Notes: generated by a model not told the origin, from the sequence alone. DNA of 64,000 nt from Nissolia schottii (GCA_003254905.1 QANU01001885.1:65950-129949); one strand, 5' to 3'. Shown: positions 12,601-22,886, counted from the stretch's first letter. Numbers and translations are program-made.

Positions 12601-15600
12601 CCACAGTAAAACCTTCAATTACCTAAGATTGGATTTACAACGCACATAATGACACCATGACTCATAATTTTTGAAAATTATAGCCGTCAACTTTTCTACA
12701 CTTTCTTCATCAAGCTGCAACAAGCTTCTCATTAGTTTTCACTATGATAAGTAGAAATGTAAAATATAAAATTGCCCTATTTACTAAATACAGAAGAAAT
12801 TAGAAAGACAGAAGCTGTTTGAAGGAAATAATAATTCACCTCAACGGATTCAGCCTTATTCCTGATATCCATATTGGCAAGCAATAGTATAAGGTGCTCC
12901 CTTTGATTTGCAACATTTCCTTTCTTTGTATCCCAAAATAGACAAAATAATTAAATCAGAATATCAGATGATTCATCAGAAGTGTGCTAGACAAATATTT
13001 GTAGAAGTACTCTTCATTGGAAATAACGATAAACAGTTCAAAATCGAAAAGAAGTATAACTTTAGAGATTCAAATTCAAACCTTTGAGTATACAATTAGA
13101 TAAAATTAAAATAAAACAACACATGATGTAGAGCATCTAAAACTTTTATGACCAAGTAGTCTAAAGTTGGATCCTTGCCACTCCCATTGATGATCCTTCA
13201 CCTAATAGGCTAAGCTTTAGGGATAATTGGTTCTTAACATCTAAAAATAGGAGCATTAGGTCTGTGCATCAAAAATGGAGAAAGCTATGTGAAAAACATC
13301 AAAGAGAAGCCATAAACCCAATCCTATCCCAAAGCAAAACTAGGGACAAAGAGAAAAACATACAAGTGTTCATTCCTCTCGAACCTAATATACCAAGAGA
13401 ACTTGTTGCAACATACTAATACGGTAGTACCACTCACACACGCTCACACAAGATGCAAAAATGACCAAGAAAATATCTGTTTACTTCATTGCTGAATTAC
13501 AAAGAAGGCTTTTGTAGAGCCCTACCGAGCCCCAATGGGTTAATAATAAGCACATATCATAATTCTTGCCTACATTTGTAACTAGGACAGCTTCCAATCA
13601 AAGTGTAAATAAGAAATAGAAAAAAAATTCGTTACCTGAAACCCAAAAACTGAGGAAATCCAATCAAGGATATCATTAACATTTTTAACCCTCTCTGTAG
13701 GCAGTGCAGAACCATCATCAGAGGCATCAGGTCTTGAGCGTATCGTGGGCATCGGAAGATTATACACCTTACGTAAAGCATTAAGTGCTGCTTTGATCTA
13801 TAATTTCAAGTAAAAGAAAAAACAAGCAGATAAACAAGTTAAACTTTAGGAAAATCATGCCATTAGCAGAAGCAAAACTAAAATTACTAGTATCCCCAGA
13901 CACACAAACCTCAGGAAGTTCCATGATCGCTGGTTTAACACCAACAGCATATAATGGAAGAATGTTATAGTGTTCATATTGTCCTCTTTTATTCTCTACA
14001 TCCTTGGCATATTTTTTTGTCTGGTAATAAAACAACATCCTCAGTCCGTGAGCCAAATATGTTAGAAGTATTCCACAAATTTTAGTCATGGTAGGCCAAA
14101 AAGCAGATCAAACCTTTTCCTCAATACTTTGTGCAGGTACCATAGCCTTCAGCACTTCATACAATACATTGGCAATCTGAACATTTTTAGCCATCTCCTC
14201 CCTTCAATAGCACATAAGAATGAGACATAGTAAATCACATGATTCACACAACTTGCAAGCATAGCAATTTAAGATCAAGCCTCACGGTTTTTGGGTAAAT
14301 TCTCCCTCCCGGATTCTTTTCTCATAGAATGTTTGATAGTAGTTCTGCAGCTCCCTAGCATCACTTTTATTAGTCTGACGTTCTGTACTGTCCCCTTCCT
14401 GCAACCAGGCAATTTTTTTAAATGTTTAACATATCAACTACTACGGCTATGGCCCTTTACTAACAGATAGCAATTAACTCATAAACGATCAATCTGTATT
14501 CATAAGTGATCAATCTGCAGCCCAAAGAAATGACTGCATTTTGCATTTTGTATTCATAAACCCCAGCCTAGTTCAAGTTCATGATAATACCACAGGATAC
14601 CCATCAGTACAAGGTCAGAGACACCAATGAGAAGTGGGAAAATACCACCTTCAATAGCTAAAAGAATTGCAAGAAACAAAATTAGCCAGTCTACCCTTTC
14701 AAGTCTGTGCAACAGGTACGTCTTGAACTGACGAACACCACGCCCGCTTGATGTTGGATCCATTATATGAGCCTTCTCAAATGCATGGAAGCGGCCTAAT
14801 TAAACAGACAAAGAAAACTCATCAATATCAGGTACTCTGAAAATATACATTAAAAACACCTTTGATATGCTGAAGAAATGTTTCCATTTTTTTAATTTCT
14901 CAGTTTTTGATGCTGACTTTGAAATTGTGTTTGCAATCAGAGTAACAATTCTGCAATCAGAATATGATTTCAGAATTATACAATTATGATTTGTTTTGGT
15001 TATATTTTCACTAATATTGTTTTATTACTAATTTCCTTTTGTTTTACTTTCTTTTGGATTTGGATTAGGGAGAGATTGAGAATACTGGTCCTCTTTAACT
15101 TACAAGCAAAACACCCTGATAAGAGAGAATAAAACTTTTCTTTTTCTGTTAGAAATATAATATGTATTAATTTTTCCATTCATGACAGACAATAAGGCTC
15201 AAACAAAGTCTATTTCTATGACCAACATTTTGGCAAGTATGATGATTGCCTAACCTGAATAGTAAAAGCAAGGATGCCTAGACTCAAAGTTGCTGATCTA
15301 CATGTTACAACATAACCACCAGCATAGGATCTTTGATATTCCACCTCTCAATGCCAGAAGTTTGACCATTATAGCCAGAATCGCATAAATCATGATGACT
15401 CGATTCAATTCGCAGTTTCATAACTGAGTTTGAATACTATTGCTCAAACTACCACTTCCATTCCCGTAATAAATTGACTCTTAAGCAGAGCCAGATAGCC
15501 AACATGGATACCAATTAGAAGTTTGAAAGGTAGCTTCCCAAACCCATCAATACTCTCATATTAACTTTCTTTTACATGATGGTTCTATATGCATTGAGTC

Positions 15601-16587
15601 AAAACCCTTAAACCAAATTCTAGGTAACATGACCAAAACCCTTAAAGCAAAATCTAGGTAACATCTAGACAGTGGTTCTCAACAAGATGAGCATTAAAGA
15701 TCTGCTGGAAATTTGGAGAAACAACAAAGCAGTCTCCTGTGTATGCTTTTAGCTCTGATGCAGTCATTGCCAACTTATTTTCACATTGCCCCCAGCCGAA
15801 TCCTTATAATCATTTTGTTTGCCAGGTGACTGCTGGATGTTCCTTCTCAATTTGGGTCAGTTTCTTTTATATTAACTTCAGGTATCAGCGGAAACAAGAA
15901 GGAAAACTCATCTTTGTTAAGCAGGATATCATATCCACCTCTTTTTCTAGTCTCTTTTTTTCTTCCCCCACATAATATGTCTCATGTTATCCATAAAAAA
16001 AGATATTGTTGTCATGTAATAACATAACATGCAATACAAATCTTAGAATTTAAGTATGGTCTCATTTTTCATTTTTCTCATGTTAATTAGAGGGTATATC
16101 AGCCCTTACTTTTTCACAGTTCTTTTCTCTCATAAAATCAATTCTTAAAGTACCAATAAAAACATTTTTATTTTATTTTAAAAAGGAAAAAACATATTGC
16201 ACAAAACAGCAACGAAAATTCATTTGGTATATACCCTTTGATACTTCATCACACCAAACCAGAAACCATTCATTTACAACACAACACTAAACACTGTTCT
16301 ATTTGCAATTATCAAGCAAAACAAAACAAAAGAGACAAAATGCAAAGAAATGACGAACTCATTGAGAGATACTCACAAAGATATGCAACTCTGGGATTTT
16401 CCTCCTCAATCTCAATGGCAGCCCTGAGTATCGGCACGATGAGAGCCAGCGAAGAAGGCACGATCTCACTGTCCACGGCGCCTTCCTCGTTCGGCAGCTC
16501 CACGATCCTGGTCGGGGCCCTGGTCATCCTCCTAGACGGAGGCCTCGGCACCCCATAAGGACCCTTTGTCCCACTGGTGCTTGCCAT
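624..16587 (-). CDS. CALS7: Callose synthase, CalS7/GSL7 type (partial, 3' end beyond left edge)
   Basis: Membrane 1,3-beta-glucan synthase making callose from UDP-glucose. Arabidopsis CalS7 serves phloem sieve plates. Exons read, 5' to 3': 16377-16587 (ATG at 16587), 14695-14795, 14286-14398, 14114-14201, 13910-14020, 13636-13797, 12840-12919, 12623-12714, 12369-12492, 11192-11326, 11028-11104, 10819-10906, 9785-9913, 9539-9656, 7954-8285, one lost in the gap, 7386-7446, 7001-7085, 6865-6914, 6669-6755, 5645-5746, 5429-5523, 5258-5339, 4998-5161, 4776-4899, 4557-4660, 4358-4454, 4117-4268, 2852-2961, 2648-2764, 2483-2551, 2194-2383, 1989-2100, 1055-1177, 845-963, 624-705. Landmarks: [17 protein letters not shown] and [17 protein letters not shown] (N-terminal cytosolic part), [11 protein letters not shown] and [16 protein letters not shown] (first membrane cluster), then [18 protein letters not shown] and [19 protein letters not shown] (catalytic loop). 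The start MASTSG and the text after it favour CalS7 over other members. No frameshift or stop was seen in the joined exons. The C-terminal membrane cluster is outside the window. Confidence 0.93.
1739..1762 (+). repeat. Short interstitial telomere-like tract
   Basis: Just over three units of CCCTAAA stand in a row inside a callose synthase intron (1178-1988). This is the plant telomere repeat. A short internal tract can come from repair of a double-strand break or from chance. Confidence 0.8.
3431..3652. mobile_element. Foldback MITE-like element in callose synthase intron
   Basis: The two halves are imperfect reverse complements. The left arm runs from GTAAAACATTATTTTCATCC through CTTTCAAAATCATCAAAATT. 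The right arm begins AATTTTGATGATTTTGAAAG and ends near AAATGATGGTTTAC. Arm length is about 100 bp with little spacer. No coding capacity for a transposase. It lies in the 1.15-kb intron between exons 2852-2961 and 4117-4268. Target duplication not established, so the ends are approximate. Confidence 0.65.
5919..6538. mobile_element. 620-bp element with short terminal inverted repeats
   Basis: The left end reads TGTTAAGATCCCACATCGGC and the right end is its near reverse complement (GCCAATGTGGGACTTAACA). Inside, a block like the left end recurs at about 6091 (GGTCCTATATCGGATGGGTA), giving a partial internal duplication. No open frame of note. It occupies the intron between exons 5645-5746 and 6669-6755. 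No convincing target duplication was seen and the superfamily is not identified. Confidence 0.55.
7573..7589 (+). repeat. Poly-G run beside assembly gap
   Basis: Seventeen G in a row, 22 bp before the start of the N run, with a poly-A run just after the gap. Most likely a sequencing or assembly limit rather than biology. Confidence 0.8.
7612..7914. other. Assembly gap (303 N)
   Basis: The gap falls between callose synthase exons 7954-8285 and 7386-7446. The upstream exon ends at LLMWWAQ and the next begins at YTLFW. Family members have about 18 residues between these points, so a short exon of about 54 bp is expected in the gap. It was not seen in the readable flanks 7447-7611 and 7915-7953. 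Confidence 0.95.
8286..9538. other. Long callose synthase intron, no gene seen
   Basis: Intron of 1.25 kb on the minus strand. Around 8940-9000 it holds a GAATTGAACTCATGACC and GGCTCAGATACCA stretch. The latter is close to the reverse complement of a tRNA-Met primer-binding site, so a worn retroelement piece on the minus strand is possible. No coding frame is supported. Confidence 0.45.
10190..10273 (+). repeat. Tandem duplication of 42 bp (two copies)
   Basis: A 42-bp unit starting AATTTGGATATGATTAG is present twice, back to back, with no clear difference between copies. Because 42 is a multiple of three, an 84-codon plus-strand frame (10184-10438) passes through both copies. That frame lies inside a callose synthase intron on the opposite strand and has no family I recognise. 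I do not call it a gene. Confidence 0.85.
14796..16376. other. First callose synthase intron, no gene seen
   Basis: 1.58-kb intron directly after the first coding exon, on the minus strand. A long first intron is common in this family. I see no element ends, no RNA gene and no supported frame in it. Confidence 0.6.
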
Positions 16588-16958
16588 CTCACTGGCAATT
16601 CCACAAACACCTTCAGCGCAATGTTAACCTCTAAGGTTCCTCGCTCAATGTTGTTGTTATTTTTCACCAACCAGAAAGCAAAACAATTCTTGGGGTTTGA
16701 GTGAAGAGTGGGGGAAGCTAAAGTTACCATCTTTTTTTTTTATGTATTGTGGGGTGTCGGAGAAAGAACCAAAAAGATGGATACTTTGATTGGGAGAGTG
16801 GTTTTGGAATTGCTCTGATAACAAGATTAAAAATACAACATAAAGATAAAGTTGTCGGAGTGAGTGCTTTTGCTTTTTTGGGCGATAAACAAAGGAAGAA
16901 AACCAGGGATACGAAGGCTCTGTCTCGCTCACAACACATATAACTGCTTTTTGGTTTT
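16588..16958 (-). promoter_or_regulatory. 5' flank / leader of callose synthase gene
   Basis: About 370 bp lie between the callose synthase ATG and the first MITE. The region should contain the 5' UTR and core promoter. I cannot fix the transcription start or name specific sites. Open frames on both strands here are short and overlap the leader. Confidence 0.45.
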
Positions 16959-17255
16959 GGGTTAATTAAGTTTTTAGTCCTGTAATATGAAAAAGTTTGG
17001 TTTTAGTCCCTCATGACAAGTTTTAGTCCCTGTAAAATGTGAAAATTTGATTTTGGTCCCTGTGGACTGTTGGTGATGGACGGTGATGGCGTGTAAGTTA
17101 ACCCGTCATCAGGGACCATTTCTACATCACCGTTTATCACCAACCGTCCACAGGGACTAAAATCAAATTTTCACATTTTACAGGGACTAAAACTTGTCAT
17201 GAGGGACTAAAACCAAACTTTTTCATATTACAGGGACTAAAAACTTAATTAACCC
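16959..17255. mobile_element. Mutator-type MITE, 297 bp, 9-bp target duplication
   Basis: The element is almost entirely a palindrome: it starts GGGTTAATTAAGTTTTTAGT and ends with the reverse complement, CTTAATTAACCC, with arms of more than 100 bp made of spaced 'TTTAGTCCC' blocks. It is flanked by TTTGGTTTT (16950-16958) and TTTGATTTT (17256-17264), a 9-bp direct repeat with one mismatch. Nine-bp duplications with long inverted ends are the mark of Mutator-like (MULE) elements. No coding capacity. It sits about 370 bp upstream of the callose synthase start codon, so it could affect that promoter (inference). Confidence 0.88.
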
Positions 17256-17794
17256 TTTGATTTTTAGAGGGAAAGTTGGTCTTAGGAAACTGTTTTTGTC
17301 AAATTGCAAAATCTTATGGACCAAGCAAACTACCAAGCTTTGAAGTTTGGAGATCCCATCAGCATCAATCAAACGTGTTTTTTCTCGAAAGGTTTTAAGG
17401 ATGAGATTTTTTTTTTTTTATAGGCGCAATTATATCTACGCATATATGAAAGATGATACAACTCACACGTGATTATATTTTTAACGAAGTTGGTGTTAAG
17501 AATGAGTTGTTAAAATTTTGTGTATTCCGATATTTTAAAAACAAATTTTTATAGGCATAATTTTGATCATGATTGGTGTTTATTTTTATTGGTAAGTCTC
17601 ATTGTGATAATTAAGAAAATTGGTGAACATTTGATCTCACATGACAAGAAATCTAATTAAGATGATTCACGTCTAATAATTAGAGTCAAAATTGCACTTC
17701 ACTCTCAAACCAATGTCATAATTATACTTCACCATTTGAGGTTTATCTATATTGCATTCAATTCCAAATTAGAGCCAAAATCAATGTAAATCAT

Positions 17795-17935
17795 CGTATG
17801 AGTTTGAAGAGATTAACTGATCTTAATTACCACTTGGATCAGACAATCCTATTGTGTTACGATTTCACATTATACGTTTTTATTTTACTTGTCTAATTTA
17901 CGTAAAATCTTAATTTTAACCACCTTAACCAAAAT
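17795..17935 (+). repeat. Old dispersed repeat, first half
   Basis: This stretch is clearly related, in the same orientation, to 45273-45425 (shared blocks such as CACTTGGAT, GACAATC, TTTCACATT, CTTAATTTT/CTCAATTTT). The continuation of the repeat, found at 45500-45585, matches 19078-19160 here. The repeat therefore appears split by the Pack-MULE between them. Confidence 0.6.
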
Positions 17936-18025
17936 TATATCCCACCTAATTAAAATGAATTGTTGCACACACATTGTATTTTTGGTTTTTACACTATTTT
18001 AGTACGGTGGAAATTAAAAGTTTTA

Positions 18026-18999
18026 GGGTTAATTATGTTTTTAGTCCCTGTAAAATTTCAAAATTTGGTTTTAGTCCCTGTATAAAAGTTTTAGTCCCTG
18101 TAAAAGTTGAAAATTTGGTTTTAGTCCCTGAGACTGGATGGGGGGTAACGGCGCTGACGTGACCGTTAATGGCGCTGATGTGGCGTGCCACGTGGCACGA
18201 CCTAAAATTTTAAATTTTGACCCATATACCCACCCGACCCAACCCGGCCCGAAATTAATTTAAAATTTAAAAAAAAAAAAAGCAAACCCCACCACCCGTA
18301 CCCCACCCNAAGCCGATGCTCAGCTTCCTCCGAGACTCCAACGCGCCCTTCATGGTTAACCCGTACTCGTTCTTCGGCTGCTCCCCCGACGCCCTCAACT
18401 ACGCGCTCTTCCTCCCGAATTCGGGGACGCTCGACAGCGGCACCAGCCTCCGATACACGAACATGCTGGACGCGCAGCTCGACGCCGTTTATTCCACCAT
18501 GAAGGCTCTGGGGTTCGAGGGAGTCGAGATCGTCATCGCCGAGCCCGGGTGGCCCTCGGCGGGCGACCCGGACCAAGTCGGCGTGGACCCCATGAGCGCC
18601 TCTGAGTACAACGGGAATCTTATACGCCACATCACCTCCGGGGCTGGGACGCCCCTCATGCCCAACCAGACTTTCGAGACCTACATCTTCGCCTTGTTTG
18701 ACGAGCACTTGAAGCCCGGCCTGACGTGTGAGAGGAACTTTGGGTTGGGGTGGGGTGGGGTACGGGTGGTGGGGTTTGCTTTTTTTTTAATTTTAAATTA
18801 ATTCCGGGTCGGGTGGGTATATGGGTCAAAATTTAAAATTTTGTGTCGTGCCACGTAGCATGCCACGTCAGTGCCGTTACCCCCCATCCAGCCCTAGGGA
18901 CTAAAACCAAATTTTCAACTTTTACATGGACTAAAACTTTTATACAGGGACTAAAACCAAACGTTGAAATTTTACATGAACTAAAAACATAATTAACCC
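18026..18999. mobile_element. Pack-MULE, 974 bp, carrying a GH17 glucanase fragment
   Basis: Long inverted arms (about 18026-18305 and 18745-18999) open with GGGTTAATTATGTTTTTAGT and close with its reverse complement ending AACCC. Both arms contain the 'TTTAGTCCCTG' blocks and a GC-rich inner part with CCACGTGGCACG-like words. Flanking 9-bp direct repeats are identical: AAAGTTTTA at 18017-18025 and 19000-19008. Between the arms lies a GC-rich coding fragment unrelated to transposition. Arms, duplication and cargo together define a Pack-MULE. There is no transposase. The terminal sequence is shared with the MITEs at 16959 and 35009, so all three probably used one transposase source. Confidence 0.9.
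18310..18744 (+). pseudogene. Captured fragment of GH17 endo-1,3-beta-glucanase
   Basis: A continuous frame starts at ATG 18316 and reads through the cargo. It shows family 17 hallmarks in order: FMVNPYSFF, NYALF, YTNMLDAQLDAVYSTMKALGF, then IVIAEPGWPSAGD, SYNGN-like EYNGNLIRH, GTPLMPNQTFETYIFALFDE and ERNFGLG. The Glu of the AEPGWPS motif (residue 76 of this frame) matches the catalytic nucleophile position. Most members have AETGWPS, so Thr is replaced by Pro. The N-terminal half of the barrel, including the acid/base Glu region, and any signal peptide are missing, so it cannot be an active hydrolase alone. The strong GC bias in third positions contrasts with the AT-rich surroundings and points to a GC-rich donor gene. 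One base (18309) is undetermined. The frame is undamaged, which suggests a recent capture. Confidence 0.85.
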
Positions 19000-19077
19000 A
19001 AAGTTTTATTATACTCCCACTTAAGTGTTGTCTTTTAAGTGTGAATATTAAAGTTTTATATTGATAAAATTTAGATT

Positions 19078-19160
19078 AGGTGAAAAATATACTTAAAAGG
19101 ACTAATAAACTCATTGTTTTGAGGTTGTGTTAAGATGTGACATTTAATCCACTTTTGCAT
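19078..19160 (+). repeat. Old dispersed repeat, second half
   Basis: Related to 45500-45585 and 45684-45770 through the shared words AAACTCATTGTTTT, AGACGTAACATTTGATCC-like text and a later CTCACATTGCAAC/CTCACCATGCAAC. Together with 17795-17935 it forms one copy of a longer repeat broken by the Pack-MULE. Confidence 0.5.
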
Positions 19161-19495
19161 CTCATTTAGGACCTGCTTGGATTGACTTCAAGTAAAAAAT
19201 ATTTTTTATAAGGAAAAAATGTGTTTAAACACAACTTAAAAAAAAGTACTTAAAAAAAACTAAAATATCATTTTATTTTATGTTTGCAATACTTCACTTC
19301 TAGAAAAAAGTACTAATAGAAGTGATTTATAATAAAAATACCTTGTAAATGCAAATAAAACTCTAAAATAAATTAAACTATAAGAATTCAATTAAAAAAG
19401 TACCTTTTTTTTAAGTCAATCTAAAGATGCCCTTAGTCCGTTAGGTTTGAGTTTTCCCTATTTTGAGCTCACATTGCAACTTTAAGCTAACACTA

Positions 19496-19761
19496 TGTAA
19501 CGGGTCCAAGTAAATAAAAGCCCAATTAGGAATGTTTCCAATTAGTGGAACCAAATTAGTATAAATAGGAGGGGAAGGGTGTTACAATGGGTATGGAAAA
19601 TGATATTGAGCTAATCCTACCCTCTCTCTAAGGATTCTTCTTCTCTATAGTTTTCCATCTCTATCCATATTTCCTTGTAATTCATACACCAAATGCAGAA
19701 AATATTATATATATTCCATTTCTATCCATAATTCTTCTTTATACAATTTCACTTCGTTACA
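19496..19761 (+). repeat. 5' LTR of outer element
   Basis: Begins TG and ends CA, with a TATA-like TATAAATAG (about 19561) that fits a U3 promoter. Pairs with 27974-28239. Confidence 0.92.
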
Positions 19762-19762
19762 A

Positions 19763-20200
19763 ATGGTGCTTTCATTGAACACCATGCCGGCGGTTCCCGC
19801 TTCCCATGGTGGTTTGGAGAGCTCAAGCCATGTTCCGTTGTGCGCCATTCTGCCGGTGTTTGACGGTGAGCACGGCTACTGGTGGCTTCTTTGCGCGTCG
19901 AAGTTTTGGAACGCCAAAGGAACGCTGGAGTTGCAGCGGTTGCTGCAGGTTGAAGAAGGGTTGTCGGGCCGCGATCTGACTTGGTTTCGGCTGTGGCGTC
20001 GGCGGAATCCGTCAACGGATTGGAGGACTTTCGAGGTAATATTCCTGCATCGCTATCAACCAGATTTTAGTCCAATTCTACCAGAAATTCAACAGCATCA
20101 GGTCTCAGAATGGGAAATTGATTGGGAAGAGACTATAGAAAAATTGAGATCTGAATTACAGCACAATTCAATGCACGATTTACCAGAATCAGAAACATAA
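19763..20200 (+). pseudogene. Gag-like frame of outer LTR element
   Basis: A 145-codon frame begins just inside the 5' LTR. The pattern LPVFDGEHGYWW...KFW...TWFRLW...TDWRTFEVIFLHRYQ resembles the retrotransposon Gag core seen in Ty3-type elements (a 'F.GE..W' start, a 'WF.W' middle, a 'W..F...L..R' end). After this frame a stop at 20198-20200 is followed by further related low-complexity sequence with many Ser, Thr, Glu and Gln codons, then a GC-rich block (20430-21436) with frames on both strands that I cannot assign. No zinc knuckle was found. Too short for a complete Gag. Confidence 0.5.
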
Positions 20201-20431
20201 ATTCCAGAAAATGCAGCAGCAACAGTTCAAAGCAATCAAGAGGTAACAATAACTTCACCAGCAACAGATCAAGACATAGAAATTACAGAGCCAGAGTTTC
20301 AAAACCAGAAGCAGAAATCAACTAAGGTAGAAGCAGAAAATCTAGATGCACAAATCAAGTCAACAGCAACAGATCCAGAATTAAATCTCACAATTCCATC
20401 AATTCAAGCAGAAACAGCTGAAAATACAGAA

Positions 20432-21436
20432 ATGCAAGCATTCCGAGAGGTCAATTCGGACTTACTTGCTCCAATTTCGAGTTTGCCTGCTCCAGATCCA
20501 TCCTCAGATTTTTCGGCAACAGAACGGTGGAAGCCACCACCTAAACCACCAGATGGGAGCAGGAAGGAGAAGAGGCGTTGGGTGACACCACCGCATTTAG
20601 ATCTAACCGTGGTGGCCATGGGCGGAGCAACCGCAGGGAAAGGTAAGCCAACATCACCGTGGAAGTTGAAGACGACAAAAGATCTGAGCCAGTGGCGGGC
20701 GAAGACCGCGTGGGGGCTAGCAATATGCACGATGACGGGCACGAGCCCAGGCACAGCGGACCGAGGCAAGGCGGTCATCGTTCCTCAGGGCCGTTACGAT
20801 GGGTAGAAGGCGGTGATCGTATGCGCCTCCGAAGTGGGCACGCGCGACCGCCACTACGGCCACTGCCTCACCGTCGGGATCAAGAAGGACTCCGCCAGGA
20901 AGACCGCGGAGCTCGATGAAACGGAGACGAAGATGCGTAAAGGGGAGGCGGCGGCAGAAGCTCGCAACGGTGGTCCCAGTAGGAAGATCAGAGGCCTGTT
21001 TCTGAAGGTGGCCCAAACGTTGTCACCGCCCCTGGCGGAGGGGACGACGACGGCCGCGACAGCACACGAGAGGGAGACGGAGGACGGCCACGGCGGTGAG
21101 TTGGCTGCAACGACGGCTCTTGTGGCAACGGTCACAAACAGCGCGAATGGTGATTCGCGCACTGCCCTCCACGGTGGGCTGTGGCTGCCGACAATAGAAG
21201 CAAGGAAGATGCAAGGAGAATCGAACTGGGTTCGAGCGGAGCAAGCAGCCGGCCGACCACTCTCCACGGTGACCAGCGAGGAAGCCCGCTTGCTGGTGGT
21301 GGCCGTCTCGACATTCGTGTTGCTGGGCCGAGAAGCACTGTTGGCCGTAAGGGCCATGGCGCTGGCGCTCGAGGAAGGGGAGAAGACCGAAGCTTCTGCA
21401 AACATGCAGCCAACAACAAAGTGTGCACCATGGGAG
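20432..21436 (+). other. GC-rich block in outer element, unassigned
   Basis: About 1 kb of GC-rich DNA with overlapping open frames on both strands, none of which I recognise. One plus-strand frame (20432-20806) starts with a Pro/Ser-rich segment (KPPPKPPDGSRKEKRRW). The inner element is inserted at its end, and the host sequence resumes at 27709. It could be the rest of a degraded gag or captured host DNA. Confidence 0.5.
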
Positions 21437-22886
21437 TGTTAGGTACCAAAAGTACGCGATTTCAACTATTGAAAAGGCACCTGTCTGCTTAAGTTTAATG
21501 AATTATCTGATTAAATTCCCCACTTTTGTAGGATTTATAAATATTCTAAAGATGGATGCAAGATAATGGTCAAAGAGAAATCTCACAGAGAAAGGAAACA
21601 AAGAGCAAAGGGGACAAAAGAAGCAGAAAAGCAAAGGCAGATGCACCACCGCTCAGCGGTGACAACAAGCCGCTCAGCGGCTAGCACGAAGGAACCACTC
21701 AGCGGATGGGATCTAACCGCTCAGCGTACCTTGCTTCAAGGTGAAGAAACTTAGCCGCGAAGGAAGCTCTGCAGCCGCACCTGCAGCCGCAATGCCACCC
21801 TGCTCTGACACCGCTCAGCGCACCGCACGCTGCTCAGCGGCTCTGACAGATAATGTCAGAGTAGAGCCACCATTCAGAGGAAACGTGGCGGTGAAGAAAA
21901 CTCAAACCGCTGAGCGGTTCACTCAGACCGCTCAGCAGTGACCCTCAAACTCGGCCTATAAATAGAGGCCGAGGCTCACACAATCAAATCATCATTTATT
22001 TTTTTAGAATTCTCCTTTCTCTCATTTCATTTCAATTTCAAATCCTAAGTTAGTTTAGCAACAAAGAGGAGGCTAGTGAAGGAGCCGGGAGAATCAAGGA
22101 AGCACGGCGGACGTCGTCATGATAGCGTGAGAACGTGTCATGGTAAGCGTCCATCACCTTGCCTCCGAGATACTCTTGTAAGATGGATTTGTAATCCTCT
22201 TGTTGTTGGGATTTTGATGATTGTTATAGACTGATTGTATCCATGTACTTTTACATTAATGAATCTATCATTTTCTATGATTTGCATGAATCGATTTTAC
22301 TCTTAATGCTTGTTTTAGCTTAGCTACCTAAAGCACGATTTCAAACTGTTTGGTTGCGCGTGAAAACGCCATCATAAGTTGGAACTAAATCAATTCATCT
22401 AATAAACCTAATTGCTAGAGATAGAGTTAGGAATATTAGTCGCTTTTAACATCTAAAATAATGCTGGTGTACTTTGTTAAGTTTGTGTGCGAGAGTGACA
22501 GCATAACAAGGGAAACCTGTGATCTTTTCATGCGCGAGAGCGATGAACAAGTTAAGAACTGATGGCGAGGAATCAACGAAATGATAATTCTGATGTTTAA
22601 GTTATGAATGCATGAAATTATAATAGGATTCAAAACCCAACAAGCTTCCTGATCTGTCTCTACTTTGTTGCCTATTTATCTTTCTGTTATTTATTTATTT
22701 ATCTAAATATCAAATCACCAATCCTTCACTTCATTGTTTAATTAACAAACTCAAGAACGGTATTTTTGCAACTCTCTGTGGATACGATCATACCCGACTG
22801 TACTGCAATTGGATTCCTTGTGAATCTGAAAGCTGTAAAGAGGGATGTATTATTTTTGAACGACGAGAGTAAAAATGCTTTCAACA
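21437..22886 (+). repeat. 5' LTR of inner element
   Basis: Contains eight or so copies of a CCGCTCAGCGG-type palindrome between about 21649 and 21940, a CTCTGACA/TGTCAGAG hairpin (21841-21861), and a TATA box in the loop of an 8-bp stem (21950-21973). The part after about 22000 is almost identical to the 3' LTR. The first 330 bp are clearly more diverged. Confidence 0.93.
21950..21973 (+). promoter_or_regulatory. LTR core promoter: TATA box in hairpin loop
   Basis: CTCGGCCT (21950-21957) is followed by ATAAATAG and then AGGCCGAG (21966-21973), a perfect 8-bp inverted repeat framing TATAAATA. The same 24 bp are kept at 26773-26796 in the 3' LTR. Transcription would be expected to begin about 30 bp downstream, near 21990. 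Confidence 0.75.

Noticed and set aside
18202..18708. 168-codon gene on the minus strand
   Set aside because: It is the opposite-strand shadow of the GC-rich GH17 fragment.
20404..21449. Several 60-209-codon genes on both strands
   Set aside because: Overlapping frames in GC-rich DNA inside an LTR element, with none recognisable and no consistent coding strand.
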